A DNA stretch of 64,000 bases from Chalciporus piperatus. Taxonomy: Eukaryota; Basidiomycota; Agaricomycetes; Boletales; Boletaceae. The notes under the pieces were generated by a model. That model made no database searches and had not been told where the DNA came from. It saw nothing but the letters and a program-made list of their open reading frames with translations. The translations under genes and the position numbers were made by a program. This document shows positions 1-11,479 of this stretch, piece by piece (positions within the stretch are counted from its first letter, which is position 1; each line of letters starts with the position of its first letter). The stretch covers positions 97,149-161,148 of the forward strand of contig JBBPTG010000050.1 of NCBI GenBank assembly GCA_038093975.1. The letters run 5' to 3'.

Positions 1-358
1 TCGTTTTGCCAGGTCCTTTCAAATCAAGCTTCTCCGCGAGCCGTTTCCGTTTCCGCGATCTATCCAACTTTATTGTGGTGCCTTTGACCACCCTTGTCAC
101 AATCACATATCATGTCGAAGGTTTGGATTCCTGGTTGCTTTTTCCACCCACCAAGCAAGCGAATCTTTCCTCCCTCGCGTTATATCCGTCCGCGCTCTAG
201 GCGAAGGTGAGTGACGGGATTTTGCAAGAGAAGGCTAAAGTCCGAGGTCTTCGGTTGCCAGGTGGTATTTCAATACTATTTTACCTGCTCCGTCGTTCTC
301 CGCTTCCCTCCCATCTTCTACCCGGGGGGGCTATAGCACTACGTTTGAATTCGCGATC

Positions 359-1657
359 ATGCAGTGGTGTCGATTGTGGAAAGGGAAAGGGGATTCTTCG
401 GTCCCTAACCAGCACGTTGTGCCACTCGTGGCCGACGCGGAGTCAAATCAAGGTGAGCAGTTGGACATATGTGTCGATATGAAGATATCAATGGTCGCGT
501 TCTCAGATGTTGTCGAGTCCGGCGTAATAGACGTCAGGGCACGTGAAACGAACTCCCAAGACTCCCCCTCGTTCGCCGCTCATCTAGATGGCAGAGCGGG
601 AGAAGAGCCCTCGCCGCCTGAGTCGACGAAGGGCTTGCTACCAACACATGTCGATTTTCAATCGGCGCAACGCACGCCGCACTCCCTCCACCAGACGCCA
701 TCTACATCCTCTCTTTCCGCCGTTGTCAAACGATCGACTTCGAGTCGAACCCTTCGATCGGACCAAAAAAGAGAACGATTAGCCGCAAAATCGAATGCTT
801 CCATCGACAAGCAGGTCAATGGGAGGGAATCTGTCGCATCTAGGCGATCCAATTCGGCGGCAACGAAGCCACGAGGGACCACGGTGTGGTCATCAGACGA
901 TACGTTCCTTCCCCGTGCTAAGCCTCCTCCGCCGTTGATCATCAAACCCAAACACAACCGCAGTAGTTCTACTACTTCTACATCACCCCCATCCCCAACT
1001 AAGCGCCGTCGCCCATCGACATCACACCAGACAAGTTCTCACAGAAAGTTGTCGAAACAGCCACTGCAAGCTCCACAACAAATTCCCTCGGCATTACATC
1101 CAACGCGACCCTCTAATGCACGCTCGAATTCCGTGAAAGAGACCTCACCCAGACCACGTTCGGTAGCCCATCGACTGTCCAATAGCCATAGCAACATAGG
1201 CGTTGCTGACGCATTGACACGGATCAGCCCCAAGCCGAGTATCGCGTCCATGGAATCAGAACTCTCGGATCATTCCTTTGCTCCCGGGACCTTCGCTTCC
1301 GCATGGAAGTGGACACCTCCTGCCTGTTGGGCTGGGCCACCTGGGGTTGTTGCATCAGCGGATCACGGTGCAGGGGATAAAGAGATCGGCCGATCCAGGC
1401 TTGTTCGTAAAAACAGCGCAAAAGGCAGTCTAAACAGACATGTTCATATTCGCCCAAATCTTCCCTCTCAAGATATCTGGCGACCGCAATCAGTTCGTCT
1501 AACAGACATCGGAACGCCGGAGGAAGCTTCTCTCAGTGAGGAGGGAAGGTTGTCGCCGGACGTTGTCATCAAGGTCCAGTCTGCCGAAACTGACGAGTGG
1601 CATGAGAGTGGCATGGCTGATGTCATCCCCCACTTAAGGGCACTGAGATCCGGTTAA
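359..1657 (+). CDS. Hypothetical Ser/Pro/Arg-rich protein
   Basis: An open frame of 432 codons with no recognised domain. The translation is dominated by Ser, Pro, Thr, Arg and Lys, with poly-Ser/Thr and poly-Pro stretches near residues 180-230. It looks largely disordered, like many fungal regulatory or scaffold proteins. The start is uncertain. The ATG at 359 is the first in frame, but an ATG at 479-481 is an alternative, and a donor-like gtgagt at about 208 suggests an upstream 5'UTR intron or exon. The stop is at 1655-1657. No function is proposed. Confidence 0.55.
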   Translation: MQWCRLWKGKGDSSVPNQHVVPLVADAESNQGEQLDICVDMKISMVAFSDVVESGVIDVRARETNSQDSPSFAAHLDGRAGEEPSPPESTKGLLPTHVDFQSAQRTPHSLHQTPSTSSLSAVVKRSTSSRTLRSDQKRERLAAKSNASIDKQVNGRESVASRRSNSAATKPRGTTVWSSDDTFLPRAKPPPPLIIKPKHNRSSSTTSTSPPSPTKRRRPSTSHQTSSHRKLSKQPLQAPQQIPSALHPTRPSNARSNSVKETSPRPRSVAHRLSNSHSNIGVADALTRISPKPSIASMESELSDHSFAPGTFASAWKWTPPACWAGPPGVVASADHGAGDKEIGRSRLVRKNSAKGSLNRHVHIRPNLPSQDIWRPQSVRLTDIGTPEEASLSEEGRLSPDVVIKVQSAETDEWHESGMADVIPHLRALRSG

Positions 1658-2024
1658 TTGGACCAAGGTATGTTGATATCGTCAAACAATAAATGTCGTA
1701 TGCCTGACCTATGATGGAATTTTCTAGTGTGGGGAAGGTTGCACCTGCCATGGGCTCAACGAAACCCCATTACTACACTCCACTTACTTATAGTGGCTTA
1801 TTTTTTCGATTAATCTAGTTTATATATCTGCTAGGCAGATCATCGTCACAGGTAGTCGTTCTTCTTTGACGAGACACACATCTATTAAGTGATGTTTTCA
1901 TGACTCCGACCGTCGACTCGCGTTCGAACTGTGGGGACTTAGACGACTTATATAACAACGTGCACATAGCCTCATGCTAGAGTCCACGTCACGCGTCAAT
2001 CCCTGTCGTTATCGAAGGGCTGTC
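1658..2024. other. Intergenic, nothing recognised
   Basis: AT-richer sequence downstream of the low-complexity gene. No supported open frame, RNA gene or repeat arm was seen before the repeat block that begins near 2025. Confidence 0.4.
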
Positions 2025-3478
2025 AGACTTCAGCATAGCTAAGCACTGTGACTGCTATATATCAGTGATGCAAAAAAAATCAGTAAATCATTTCTGACAA
2101 TTCAACAAAGATAGCCACGACCACAGTAACTAAGAACTAGTATTTCTATGTGCTCCTCTTTTTATTACTGGTCTTTGTCAAGACGGAAGAGGAATGCAAA
2201 ATTCTGTTACATCGGTTGAGTGGAAACTATGTGGGAATCCTGTCACGCACCCGCTCAAGCTCAGCAGTTGGCTCTACCGCCTGTCGTTCAGTATCTTCGG
2301 TATTCCAAGTTGGTGTACTCATCCCTGATAGACCAACCAATGACCTCCAGGTGTTATTTCTTCAGTTGACAGGCAAGCGAATCCAAATAAAGACCTAGAT
2401 GCCCTCGGAACCTTGAGTTGTTGACGAGTTACAGAAGGTTACAGACACAAAACATATCTCCATCGAATTCCCCGAGCCTCCAGAATGGCAAGAATGGTGT
2501 TGCACGAACAGTTTGCATTATTGGTACTGGGAGTTTCCACAGACTCTGGCAAGGACCCTCGGGAAGGGAAGGAAGCGGCGAGTATGGCTTTATTGCTGGA
2601 CCGTCGGCATCCCCAACCGATCCAGTTGCTAGAAATATTTGTGACACTTCCGTCATTAAGTCTCTCTACCAAAGTCGTTCGGTGTCGTCATCGAAAGGAG
2701 AGGGACGGAATTCGCGATGACAGTTTCAACTCCCACGAGCTTTCATTGCGGGGCGATGGAAAGGGGTACATAGGCTTCATTACCCGTCCAGACCCTGAAC
2801 AGTTAAGTAAGTAGACACAGCCAGCAGCCTCGGCAATTGACGAGAGATAAGCACACTTAGGGCTAAGCTCCGTTCGGAGAAGGTGCACAATTGGCGCCAC
2901 GAGCGGAATTTCAACTTGAAACATACTCATTCCCTTGGCAGTGCGATCGACGAGAAGATCGGGAAAGCGGGCGCGCCGTGAGGGGACAAACCATGATGGA
3001 TATTCCATACATGGACCTCTGAGATCCGACTCTTGTATGCTGGCGGCGTGCGCGGGGCAAGAAGGCGGGTGGAGTCGAACTTCGTGATCAGTGCAAGCAT
3101 GGGCGGAAAAAAATAGATCAAACGCCACTATCTGATCTTACTTACCGGTCTAGGAGAGTTAAGGCGTTGGAATTGCGTTGGAGATCAATCGATCAACCAG
3201 CGGCGGTCCAGCGGCCCAGTGGGTGATTGTATCACTTTGACCAGCTTTGACCCAGTTTGAGTGTTGTTTGTTATCTGTATTACATATTTTGTTTGACCCG
3301 ATCATGATCGTGCTCATGATCCGTTATGTTGAACCGTTTCTCAACGACCGCGACCATCTCACACCACGACTGTCAATCGAATCATTGATGATACTGACAT
3401 TGGAGCTACTAGGAACACTAGAGATAGTGTCTAGCGCATCGTGTTGGTGGTGATAGAACTTACCAGGTCAGCCTTCAA
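2025..3478. repeat. Diverged duplicated block, copy 1
   Basis: This block is repeated in diverged form directly downstream at about 3480-4700. Shared landmarks in the same order are a segment with a run ending in aaatcatttctgac (2085/3529), a segment with the tctggcaagg core (2543/3846), a segment containing ccatgatggatattccatac (2993/4260), and a final part with gatcatgatcgtgctc. Open frames inside it do not match between the copies and carry many indels, so it is read as non-coding or long-decayed repeat. Confidence 0.6.
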
Positions 3479-3479
3479 G

Positions 3480-4700
3480 CTTCAGCCTTCAGCATAGCTA
3501 AGACATACGTATACCTTACTATCGATATCCGTAAATCATTTCTGACACTTCAACAAAGATAAATCCTCGGCATCACAGTAACTGAGAACTAGTATTTCTA
3601 TCTACCCCTCTTTTTATCAGATTATTACTGGTCTCTGTCAAGGGGTCCACTCCGTCGTCAGGCTCGAGGTCTTGCGTGATACGAGGTGCCAAGCAGGACG
3701 GTAGAAGGAATGCAAAATTCTTGAGTGGAGGCTATGTGGGAATCCCGCCACGCACATGAGCTCAGGAGTTGGCCCTGGTCAGCTTTGAGTTTTTGGCGGG
3801 TCCGAGTTTCCCCAAGCGGATAACGACGGCAAAGGGCGTGACACAGACTCTGGCAAGGAGACCCCAGCCTCCCAATCGATCCAGTTGCTAGCGATTGTGT
3901 GACGCGTCATCAAGGGTCTCTCTGCCAAAGTCGTTCGTTGTCGTCATCGAAGGGAGAGGGTTCGCAGTGACGGTTCTAACTCCCGCGAGCTTTCATTGCG
4001 GGGAGATGAAAGGGGGCGTTTGGTAGGCTTTACCCGTCCAGACCCTTCCAGACCCTGAACAATTGAGACACAGCAAGCGGGCTCGGCGACCAACGAGAAA
4101 TAGACACTGCTCGCGGTGACCTAAAGATAAGCCCCATACAGAGAACGTGCATAACGCCACGTGCGGAGGTGGTCCAAATTTAACATGAAACATACTCATT
4201 CTCTTGGAAGTGCGATCGACGAGAAATCGAAGATCGGGAAAGCGGGCGTGAGGGGACAAACCATGATGGATATTCCATACATGGGCCTCTGAGATCCGGT
4301 TCTTGCATGCTGGTAGCGGACGCAGCAGGTACAGGCGGGTGGATCGAACTCCGCGATCCGGGAAAAACAGATCAAATACCACTCTATTTTTGCTCTATTT
4401 GATCTTACTTACCGGTCTAGGAGAGTTCAGGCCAAGGCGTCCAGCTTCCGTGCATACTGAGGGGTGATTGTGTCACTTTGAACCAGTTTGCGGTTGTTTG
4501 TATGCATATTACGTAATTTGTTTGACCTGATCATGATCGTGCTCGTGATTGTATGTTGAACATATTTCCCAACAACCACGACGGTAAATCGAGTTGTAGA
4601 TTATACTGACCTTGAAGAAACTACTAGGAATACCACTATCTTAGAGATAGTGCCGGAATCGTGCTTGAATGGTGCTGACAGAACGCTCGAAATACCAGTT
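3480..4700. repeat. Diverged duplicated block, copy 2
   Basis: Second copy of the 2025-3478 block in direct orientation. It is shorter by internal deletions and shows many substitutions. The antisense frame at 3993-4382 and its counterpart at 2688-3128 share short peptides such as NIHHGLSPH and NCSGSGRV, showing common origin, but the frames break in between. No terminal inverted repeats or transposase were found. Confidence 0.6.
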
Positions 4701-4905
4701 CACAGACCACTCTCTCCCGCTCAAGCAGCCAATGAGTTACCTCCCCGCTTTGTGCAGTCGTATCCAGTGTTGAGCGATCATTATGAACCAATTAGACACT
4801 GATGCTATTCGCCCACTACTTGATCTCGTCCCGCTCGTCCTTGAAATGGTATGTCTTGTAATCTGGACCTCGCGGCTAATTCTGTCCTTCTTCTAGCCAT
4901 CTCCC
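4696..4905. repeat. Dispersed repeat fragment
   Basis: This segment recurs at about 6452-6690, in part at 32671-32760, and in part at 35240-35345. Shared pieces include the gttacctccccgctttgtgc stretch and a Pro/Ser-coding stretch after a possible intron. It probably derives from a small gene or mobile element of the same family as the 7.3 kb gene region; no intact reading frame survives. Confidence 0.5.
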
Positions 4906-5684
4906 CCTTCCTTGTCGAGAAGGCAGAACACGACCACGATCAAGGGAACATGGTGAAAGAAGTCGCCGAACGAGATGGCAAACACGACGGTGATGACGAC
5001 ATACCAAGCAACACCGGTCGCGACTCACGACGAGTCACACCAGAGACGATTGCTGAGATCGCACATCAAGACCAGTGCGAATATGCTGAGTACTCACTGG
5101 CACCAAGGCCGTCACCACCACCTATTACCCATCATGCAAAACCTGCCAACCCACCGCGCCAAAATCAAATGAATCCACAAATATTAGCCGAACCTGTGCA
5201 TAATCAAGAGCGTCATGCACAAACACGAATGTAACAATTCGGAGATTGATGGGGATGACCTGCACGGTGGTGACACGGAATTAACAATGACGGTAGCTTC
5301 AGGATTCGGCATCGTCTCTAGAAACGTGTACATACAATTGTTTTCTTGACATTCAACCAACGCTGAGCAACCTTTGATAGATATCCCATTTTGTCGTCAA
5401 CGGAGTCGGGGACTGGCGACTCCGCGCGCCGCTACGATTCTATACCATTGCTTCCCTTACTCATGTACTGCTAGCGTCTTTCACTAGCTAATACATACGT
5501 TGTTGAGCTCGACGAGGTTTCGCTGACAGAAGTTTATGCTCGAGCATAATTATAAGTGGGTAATACAAAAGACGGCACTTTGAGCTCAGGATCGTCCTCT
5601 GGCGGGGTAAGCACCGTGGGTCAGACCTGGGGTTCTTTGCTCAAGACGAACATACCCCCAATCCCTGAGTCAACAACACCAGCC
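4906..5684. other. Non-repeat spacer with unassigned short frame
   Basis: A 127-codon frame (4851-5234 +) rich in His, Asp and Pro is open here, but half of its start lies in repeat sequence and it has no recognisable domain. Nothing else was recognised in this stretch. Confidence 0.25.
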
Positions 5685-5800
5685 AGTCTCGAACCAGACG
5701 TACTAGGAACCGGTCGGGCTGACACCCGAACCTTCCGCTTCGTTTTGGTCGCGGGGAGCTTCCCGGAAGCTTCCCACGACCAAAACGGCTGGGTCTACTC
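5685..5800. repeat. Dispersed element with 45-bp near-perfect palindrome
   Basis: Bases 5742-5786 form a palindrome beginning gttttggtcg and ending cgaccaaaac, with an agctt-rich centre. The flanking 55 bp (from about 5685) and the palindrome recur in inverted orientation at about 47448-47560. Two copies sharing the same arms and flank argue for a small mobile element or MITE-like unit rather than a chance hairpin. No target-site duplication was resolved. Confidence 0.5.
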
Positions 5801-5956
5801 AGTCCAAGGACCGGTAAACCTGAAAATGGTTCAATGATAACATGAAACACATGGGAATGGAGAAGACGCGTTCCAGAAGGAGTGAGGAGCATGATACGGT
5901 GGGCGTTTTGGAACCGTGCGCCGTCAGTACTCCGATGGCACAGGCTGACGCGACGA

Positions 5957-6700
5957 CATGAGGAATATCAAACCATACAGCTTGGAGATCTGTGCCTCTG
6001 GAACGGAGATCTATAATGAAATTCGCGTATTGATCGAACGCCTTAACTGTCCCATTTAGCTAATTACTTACCGATCTGGGAGAGTTAAGGCGTTGGGTAT
6101 GATCGTAGGCCCCGCTTTGACGGACCTCATATCGCGTCGCCCATCCGTGGACGTCCAAAGATTCGGCTTTCAATTCTCCTCGAAGGCTCGAAGCCAGAGC
6201 TTAATAGCACATATTCCGAGGTGGTTGTAGGTGATAGCTTCACTTTGAACGAGTTTGAGTGTTGTTTGTGTATGCGTTATGTAAGCTGTTTGCAGCGATC
6301 TGCTCGACATTGAACATCGTGACCGACGTTCGTCTCGACTATCCACACCCGAACCACGACGGTAAATCAAGTTGTAGATTATACTGACCTTGGAACTACT
6401 AGGCATTTTACTATCTTAGCGATAGTGTCTAGCGTGTTTGAATGGTGATGATAGAACCGATACCAGGTCATATCCTCTCAGGCCGCTCTCTCCTCGTTCA
6501 ACCAGCCGATGATTTACCTCCCCGCTTTGTGCGGTCGTATTCAGTGTTGAGCGATCATACGAACCGATTGGAAACTGATCCTATTCGCCCACTACTAAAA
6601 TTGATCTCGTCCCGCTTGAAATGGTATGTCTTGTACTCTGGACCTCGCGGCTGATTCCGTCCTTCTTCTAGCCATCTCCTCTCCCTCCAATTGTTTCTCC
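5957..6700. repeat. Dispersed repeat shared with 34837-35345
   Basis: A long stretch beginning with accatacagcttggagatct is repeated almost base for base at 34857. It continues through the same order of segments (a segment around aattctcctcgaaggctcg, then a gtgttgtttgtg segment) to about 35345. This copy then continues into the repeat also seen at 4696. It lies directly upstream of the intact family gene at 7294, while the other copy lies directly downstream of broken family copies. Confidence 0.6.
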
Positions 6701-7230
6701 CTCTCTCTCCCTTCACATTTTACACCATTTATTGCCTGGCTGGACCCACACACTCGAATCATCATCATTCTGACGAGGTGTGCCTTGATCAGCACTCTCT
6801 TTGATATGTCCTCCCGGCACTTTTACCGGGCTTCCCTCGTGGCTATATCTCTTTTGTTGCACTGCCGGCGCCAACCGCTCCCATATTTCACGTTCCTGCG
6901 CCTCAAGCAGCCACAGCTGGTGCTTCTAATCCATTGGTTTATCTCAGCATTCAAATTGCAATTCCAAGATTACCAGTTCAGCCAACGTGATGGCGGTTTC
7001 CACGGCGGCGAACCATGAGCCCAAAGAGGATTCTATCCTTCTCCCGAATGTCCGCAGAACACCATTGTAAGCCCCCCTGGGATGACATTCCGGGTAAGCA
7101 TCCGATGGACTAGTCCTTCTGGTGTCCCGATCCTACACCGCAAACTCGATCTGCGATCTGAAAACATTCCATCTGGTCATTGGGGCGACCGTGTTTGCCT
7201 CGCCAAAGCGTCCTAGGGGGGTAGACTAAC
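6701..7230. other. Upstream region of the 7.3 kb gene, no clear gene
   Basis: A 130-codon frame (6626-7018 +) is hydrophobic and open, but it starts inside repeat sequence and its counterpart near 32677 is truncated and differs. Its last part may be the 5' flank of the 7294 gene, since the piece from about 7190 onward is also conserved upstream of the broken copy at 33000. Confidence 0.3.
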
Positions 7231-7239
7231 ATATTTAAA
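7231..7239 (+). promoter_or_regulatory. TATA-like box of the 7.3 kb gene
   Basis: The sequence atatttaaa lies about 55 bp before the ATG at 7294. It sits in a block conserved at 32925-32990 in front of the paralogous start at 33000 (there gtgtttaaac). Conservation in both copies supports a core promoter. Confidence 0.45.
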
Positions 7240-7293
7240 CCCTCGGAGTATTCTTCCTATGCCCCATCTTCACTGAATCCCCCTCATCCTAAC

Positions 7294-8158
7294 ATGCCTT
7301 CCAAATCCCAGTGCGTATTTCACGTCTGACGGTCAACGTCAACTGACATCGTCGACTTCCTCCACCAGAGATACCCTGCTGGCTGGGTCTCACCGTCCCG
7401 ACCTAGTCGGACACCTCCTTGAGGTGTATGAGACTCAGGTACGTGCGCCACAAGTTGGTCACATCGTTATCTAACCCCTAGTCCTCCAGGACGAAATTCG
7501 GCCTTTCATAGGCCATACACCTGTCCAGCGTGTTGATCCTGCCCCCGCTCGGCTTCCGCGGGTGGGGCGTTCATCGCGGGGGGTCTTGGTCCCCCAACCC
7601 CCATACACTACCTCCCACAGGGAGGAGTTCGAACGAAGCCCATCTATTCCGTTTAACCGGGATAACTGCGACTACGCAGGGGTACCTCTGACCGAGCTCC
7701 TCAACCAGGCCCGCGCACCTGTGCCGATCGAGCACGGGAACCTCCCATTTGAGGTGGGCCCCTCGACGGTCACATTCCGTCTCCTCGTAAGTCCTTCAGG
7801 TATATGATGCTCTTCCTGACTTAGCACATTTGCCGCAGTGGCCTGGCTATGATGAGAAGGGCAAGACAATATCTCCCTTAAACTTCTCGAGCCCTCGTTG
7901 CCCCAAGCCACGAGCAAAAATTGGTCAAGAAATAGCTCTATTTGTCAAAGAGAAGTTTGAGGTGAGTCTAGGTCGCGCAAGCATAGCTTCGCGCCTTTAA
8001 CACCACTTCAGGATTTTCAGGGCAAGGAAGGCGATGTTGAGGGTTGGAATGTCGCGAACGGCGACGTTCGATTCGAAGAGATTTGGGTAACCGCCCTTCA
8101 CCACGTCTCTAGGGGTTCTTGGCAACCCGAGCTGCGCATGGTGCGGAGGCTCCAATAA
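7294..8158 (+). CDS. Small agaricomycete-specific protein, five exons
   Basis: Five exons join in frame with GT-AG introns: 7294-7310, 7369-7438, 7490-7786, 7839-7961 and 8012-8158, giving 217 residues. The middle exon contains GVLVPQ, a Tyr-Thr-Thr block and VPLTELLN. The next junction yields LLWPGYDEKG, followed by a helix with KIGQEIALFVKEKF. The same landmarks (LVPQ, YTT, VPLTDILN, SPFPNTGT) occur in the broken relatives at 33.0 and 34.5 kb, so this is a real duplicated family. I recall similar uncharacterised proteins in Agaricomycetes, but no function is known to me. It lies in repeat-rich DNA, and its upstream repeat is shared with the relatives. All splice junctions being intact argues this copy is functional. 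Confidence 0.65.
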
Positions 8159-8581
8159 CCACCTCACTTTTGACCATCAGCGATTCCCTCCTGACATTAC
8201 TACATATACTTCGGACTGTCTTGTCTTACGCGATGTATGCCCTGTTCCCGTAGATGCCCATGATCCTAACTAGTGTACTCTAATACAACTCTAATAACAC
8301 ATTCCTGAGAAACACATTTGCGGAGTTCAAACAGTTTGATTACTACGAACACTAGTCTAAGGTCAACACCAGAGGAGCCTGAGTACTAAGTTAGTAAGAG
8401 GAAGACGGCCCATTCGTACCATATCTGTCTGCATCAACTCCACAGAGTCGACTCCTGACTCGGGCGCGGTAAGTCGCGTGTCATACTACTTCTTTGCTTT
8501 GATTCCGATCCACTTGATCAATGTCGAACGAAGCAGGCTAATGACGATCCTGTAGATCTGAGGAACACCTTCTGGCAAAGA
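8159..8581. other. Intergenic between family gene and QTRT2
   Basis: No supported gene. It contains the 3' flank of the family gene and the presumed promoter and 5'UTR of the QTRT2 gene. A short frame from 8521 is closed after seven codons. Confidence 0.4.
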
Positions 8582-10550
8582 ATGGTATCCCACCCACCAA
8601 CAACGGACGTCCGACCCCCCGAGGCCGACGCTTCGAACCCCGAGTCGATACGATCATACCCCTCTCTGACGTTCACTCTCCCTACCCCCGAGTCGATCCC
8701 GAGATTTGGTCCCAGAACCGGTAAACTCGTGCTCACACGACCTCCGACGAACGACGATCAGCACGATGAAAGCACGATGACGATCGAGATGGACACGCCC
8801 GACATCCTCGTCGGTACCTCCCGCGGTGTCGTTCCCCATTTCTCCCGGGATCACACCAAGAGCTCTGATGCCATCCGATGGATAAACGTCCCCTTTGAAT
8901 CGTTGTAAGTCACAGTGCGCCCTGAGGGTGGCCCCCTTGAGATGTGGAGTTGATTCGTAGCTTAGCTTGGAACAGGTTCCTCCTATTCCGACATTACAGA
9001 CGGGGACTCATCCACTCCATCGGTTCTTGGGATTCGATACGAAGAAACATATGACGTCGCTTTGTTTGAGGAATCCGATGGATACGAGGGAGATGCCGCC
9101 GAATGGGAATACGTATGTGTCTGCCAACTGTGTGAGAGGAGTGAGAAAGGTAATGCGTGTTCATATTCTTATATGTACGCCGCTTTCTCGATAGGCCATC
9201 GTCTGACGTGCGTTATTTATTGACTAGGTGACTACGACCGATTGGCGGAACTTTGTCTACAAAATGCAGCCGGATATCGTGTTCGCGCTCGCTGACACCC
9301 CATTCACGCCCCCTCCTCATTCTCAGAAACGCGTCACGAAGAGTATCGAACGCAGTGCAGCATGGGTCGCGGATATCCTTCGACCCGTGCCTGGCTATGA
9401 CACTCTTCCATCATCAGACCGACAATCTCATACATCCCGCACAACTCGACATCCCCTCAATATCTTCGTACACATGGCAGGAGGAACCTCGTTACCAGCT
9501 CGCGAAGCCTTTGCATACGGGCTACGCGAAAAACTTCACGGTCTTGAAGCAGCAGCTGTCAAACCTCTTCAGCGTCTCGACGACGGCATCACAGGGTACT
9601 CGTTCGACCTCGCCGTCTTGCGAGGTATCAAACCGAGTCCCAACACGTCGCATCATCAAAGTCTACCAGACGATTTCTTACGACAGGAATGCCCGGAGAT
9701 GTTACAACATCCCGAGGAGATCGCGGACGCTCTGACTCCCGGCAATTTGAGCCCTGTCCCGTCGAGCGCTTCGTCGATGGCTGAACCACCAATTCCGCCA
9801 AAGATCGAGTCTCTGCTGAGAGCGTCCCTAGGGGAACTCCCAGAATCCAAACCACGTCTCGTGACGGGCATACGATCTCCCCACGAAATGCTGCGTCTCA
9901 TCCGAGACATAGGCGTGGATATATTTGACGCCGGCTGGGCAATGAACGCTGCCAACCTTGGCGTTGCACTCGACTTTGTCTTCCCCGTGGCTCCGAACGA
10001 GGTGATAGGAACTGAGCGGAAGAGCCTAGGTCATAATCTGTACGACACCATCTATGCACACGGATTCGGTCGCCTTGCGGACAACTTTTACGGTGCCGGT
10101 GAAAATGCAGCAGTCGGCACCAGCGAGCGGCTCGTGTGCCCTTGTATTGCATGTTCACCTCGCTCACCATCCTTACATATCCAACACAGCGCCATCGAAA
10201 AGCAGTCTTATGACGCTGTCGAAGAAGCAGCAGTTCGGTATGAGAAGCCTTATAGTCGCGCATACATCCACCACTTGCTTCACACGCACGAGATGTCTGC
10301 ACACACGCTCCTCGTGGCACATAACCTCGCGGTCGTTTCCGCGTTCTTGGCGGGGGTCAGAGGCGTATTGGTCGAGGGTGGGGAGGATCGCATGGCGCTC
10401 GAGGTGGAGAGATTCGAGTCTGCTTACGATGAGAGTGGGGAGTTGTACAACGCTGCAAAGGAAAACTGGGAGTTTGTAGACAAGGCGAGAGGGAAGGGAA
10501 GGTTAGCTAGAGAAAAGGGGAAGCAAGAAGAGAACGGTGAAGATGAGTGA
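8582..10550 (+). CDS. QTRT2: Queuine tRNA-ribosyltransferase accessory subunit 2 (QTRT2)
   Basis: Three exons (8582-8904, 8966-9149, 9228-10550) join in frame to 609 residues; the second acceptor choice at 8965 is forced by frame. The family exchanges guanine for queuine at the wobble position of His, Asp, Asn and Tyr tRNAs, as a heterodimer with the catalytic subunit. The N-terminal exon carries GKLVL and a TPDILVGTSRGVVPH segment typical of the TGT fold start. The C-terminal half has VDIFDAGWAMNAANLGVALD and the zinc-binding CPCIAC (C-x-C-x2-C) at about 10137-10154. A His-rich helix (YIHHLLHTHEM) follows, expected to supply the fourth ligand. Pro/Ser-rich insertions lie around residues 280-370. 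The catalytic partner is not in the window. The gene is convergent with atp18. Confidence 0.9.
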
Positions 10551-10841
10551 TACGGAGGGAGGTGTACCGCCGTCGTCGTCGGGATTCCTACCACGTTGCT
10601 TTCTTGCAAGAACCATTAGGCGGGGGATGTTTGGCTCAGCGCGGATATTTTGCTCAGACTTGTGAGGGTAAAGTGATAGAAAATAGAGAATCAAGCGTTG
10701 GATCCGAAACTCTACATGACGCCGTATCTCGTCTGTCCCTAAAAAAACAGGCAATTAGTGTATGCAGGGTAACCGAAGTGAAAAACTACCTTGTGCACCA
10801 ACAAGCATCGCTCTGCTCGTTTCGGAGAACGTATGTATGTT

Positions 10842-11264
10842 CTAGTGGTGTGCCTGTGCCTCCTTCTCCTTGGCGATCTCCTCGATCCATGGGTTCCGAG
10901 GGTCCTTTGCGTAGGCTTCCGCTGCAAAAGGGTGAGGGACGTAATGGAGAGGAAGGAGCTGGAAACATACAGCGGATCCCCATGGCGTTCATCTGCCAGA
11001 CCAAGTAGTAGGTGATCCCGGAAGCGTAGATGAATGGAGCCATGGGCTTGAAGACCTGTGTCGGTTACGACGTGTGATACATGTTGCGAGACCCGCAGAA
11101 GTCAACGGATGACGAGGCACGTAGAATGAAAGGGTTTCAGAGAGAACCAAGGGGCCGCCATGAATGAGAAATATGAACGAGAAAGACGTTAGCGCCAATT
11201 CATGGACGGTGACTTGGTTGACACGTACGGGTGTGGCCCAACGACGCTTGAAGAAGCCAAACAT
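10842..11264 (-). CDS. ATP18: Mitochondrial F1Fo ATP synthase subunit J (Atp18)
   Basis: Three small exons on the minus strand (11264-11229, 11055-10971, 10921-10842) give 66 residues. The protein starts MFGFFKRRWATP. It then has one membrane segment (PFIYASGITYYLVWQMNA) and ends with KDPRNPWIEEIAKEKEAQ. The small size, the single transmembrane helix near the N-terminus and the DPRNP motif fit subunit i/j of the fungal enzyme, a small inner-membrane subunit of the Fo sector. The introns are 173 and 49 bases. It is divergent from the DnaJ gene over about 215 bp, and the two may share a promoter; both products are mitochondrial. Confidence 0.85.
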
Positions 11265-11479
11265 GATTTTTGCGAGAAAGGGATCGAGCTGGATGATTTT
11301 GGATGAGTTAGACCAACTTCAATAGGTCGAGGGACTCACTTGTCCGGAGAGTGAGGTAGAGTGTTACAACCGTGGATGAAACCGGAAAATGGTGTCGCTG
11401 GTAATGGTATGTCGTTCCCACGTTTGTTTTCTCCGTATGCTACTTCCTAGGGGTCGAGCGTAAAAGGCAACTCCACGCG
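11265..11479. promoter_or_regulatory. Shared atp18 / DnaJ intergenic promoter region
   Basis: 215 bp separate the two divergent start codons. No TATA box is obvious. Both genes encode mitochondrial proteins, which fits a bidirectional promoter; this is inference from arrangement only. Confidence 0.4.

Noticed and set aside
2485..2814. 109-codon frame in repeat copy 1 as a gene
   Set aside because: The corresponding stretch in copy 2 (3839-4075) has frameshifting indels, and no domain is present.
5742..5786. Palindrome as a transcription terminator
   Set aside because: Rho-independent terminators are not used by fungal RNA polymerase II, there is no adjacent gene end, and a second copy exists elsewhere; a repeat element is the simpler reading.
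9253..9735. Alternative plus-strand frame inside the QTRT2 gene
   Set aside because: Overlaps the conserved QTRT2 frame and has no family signature.
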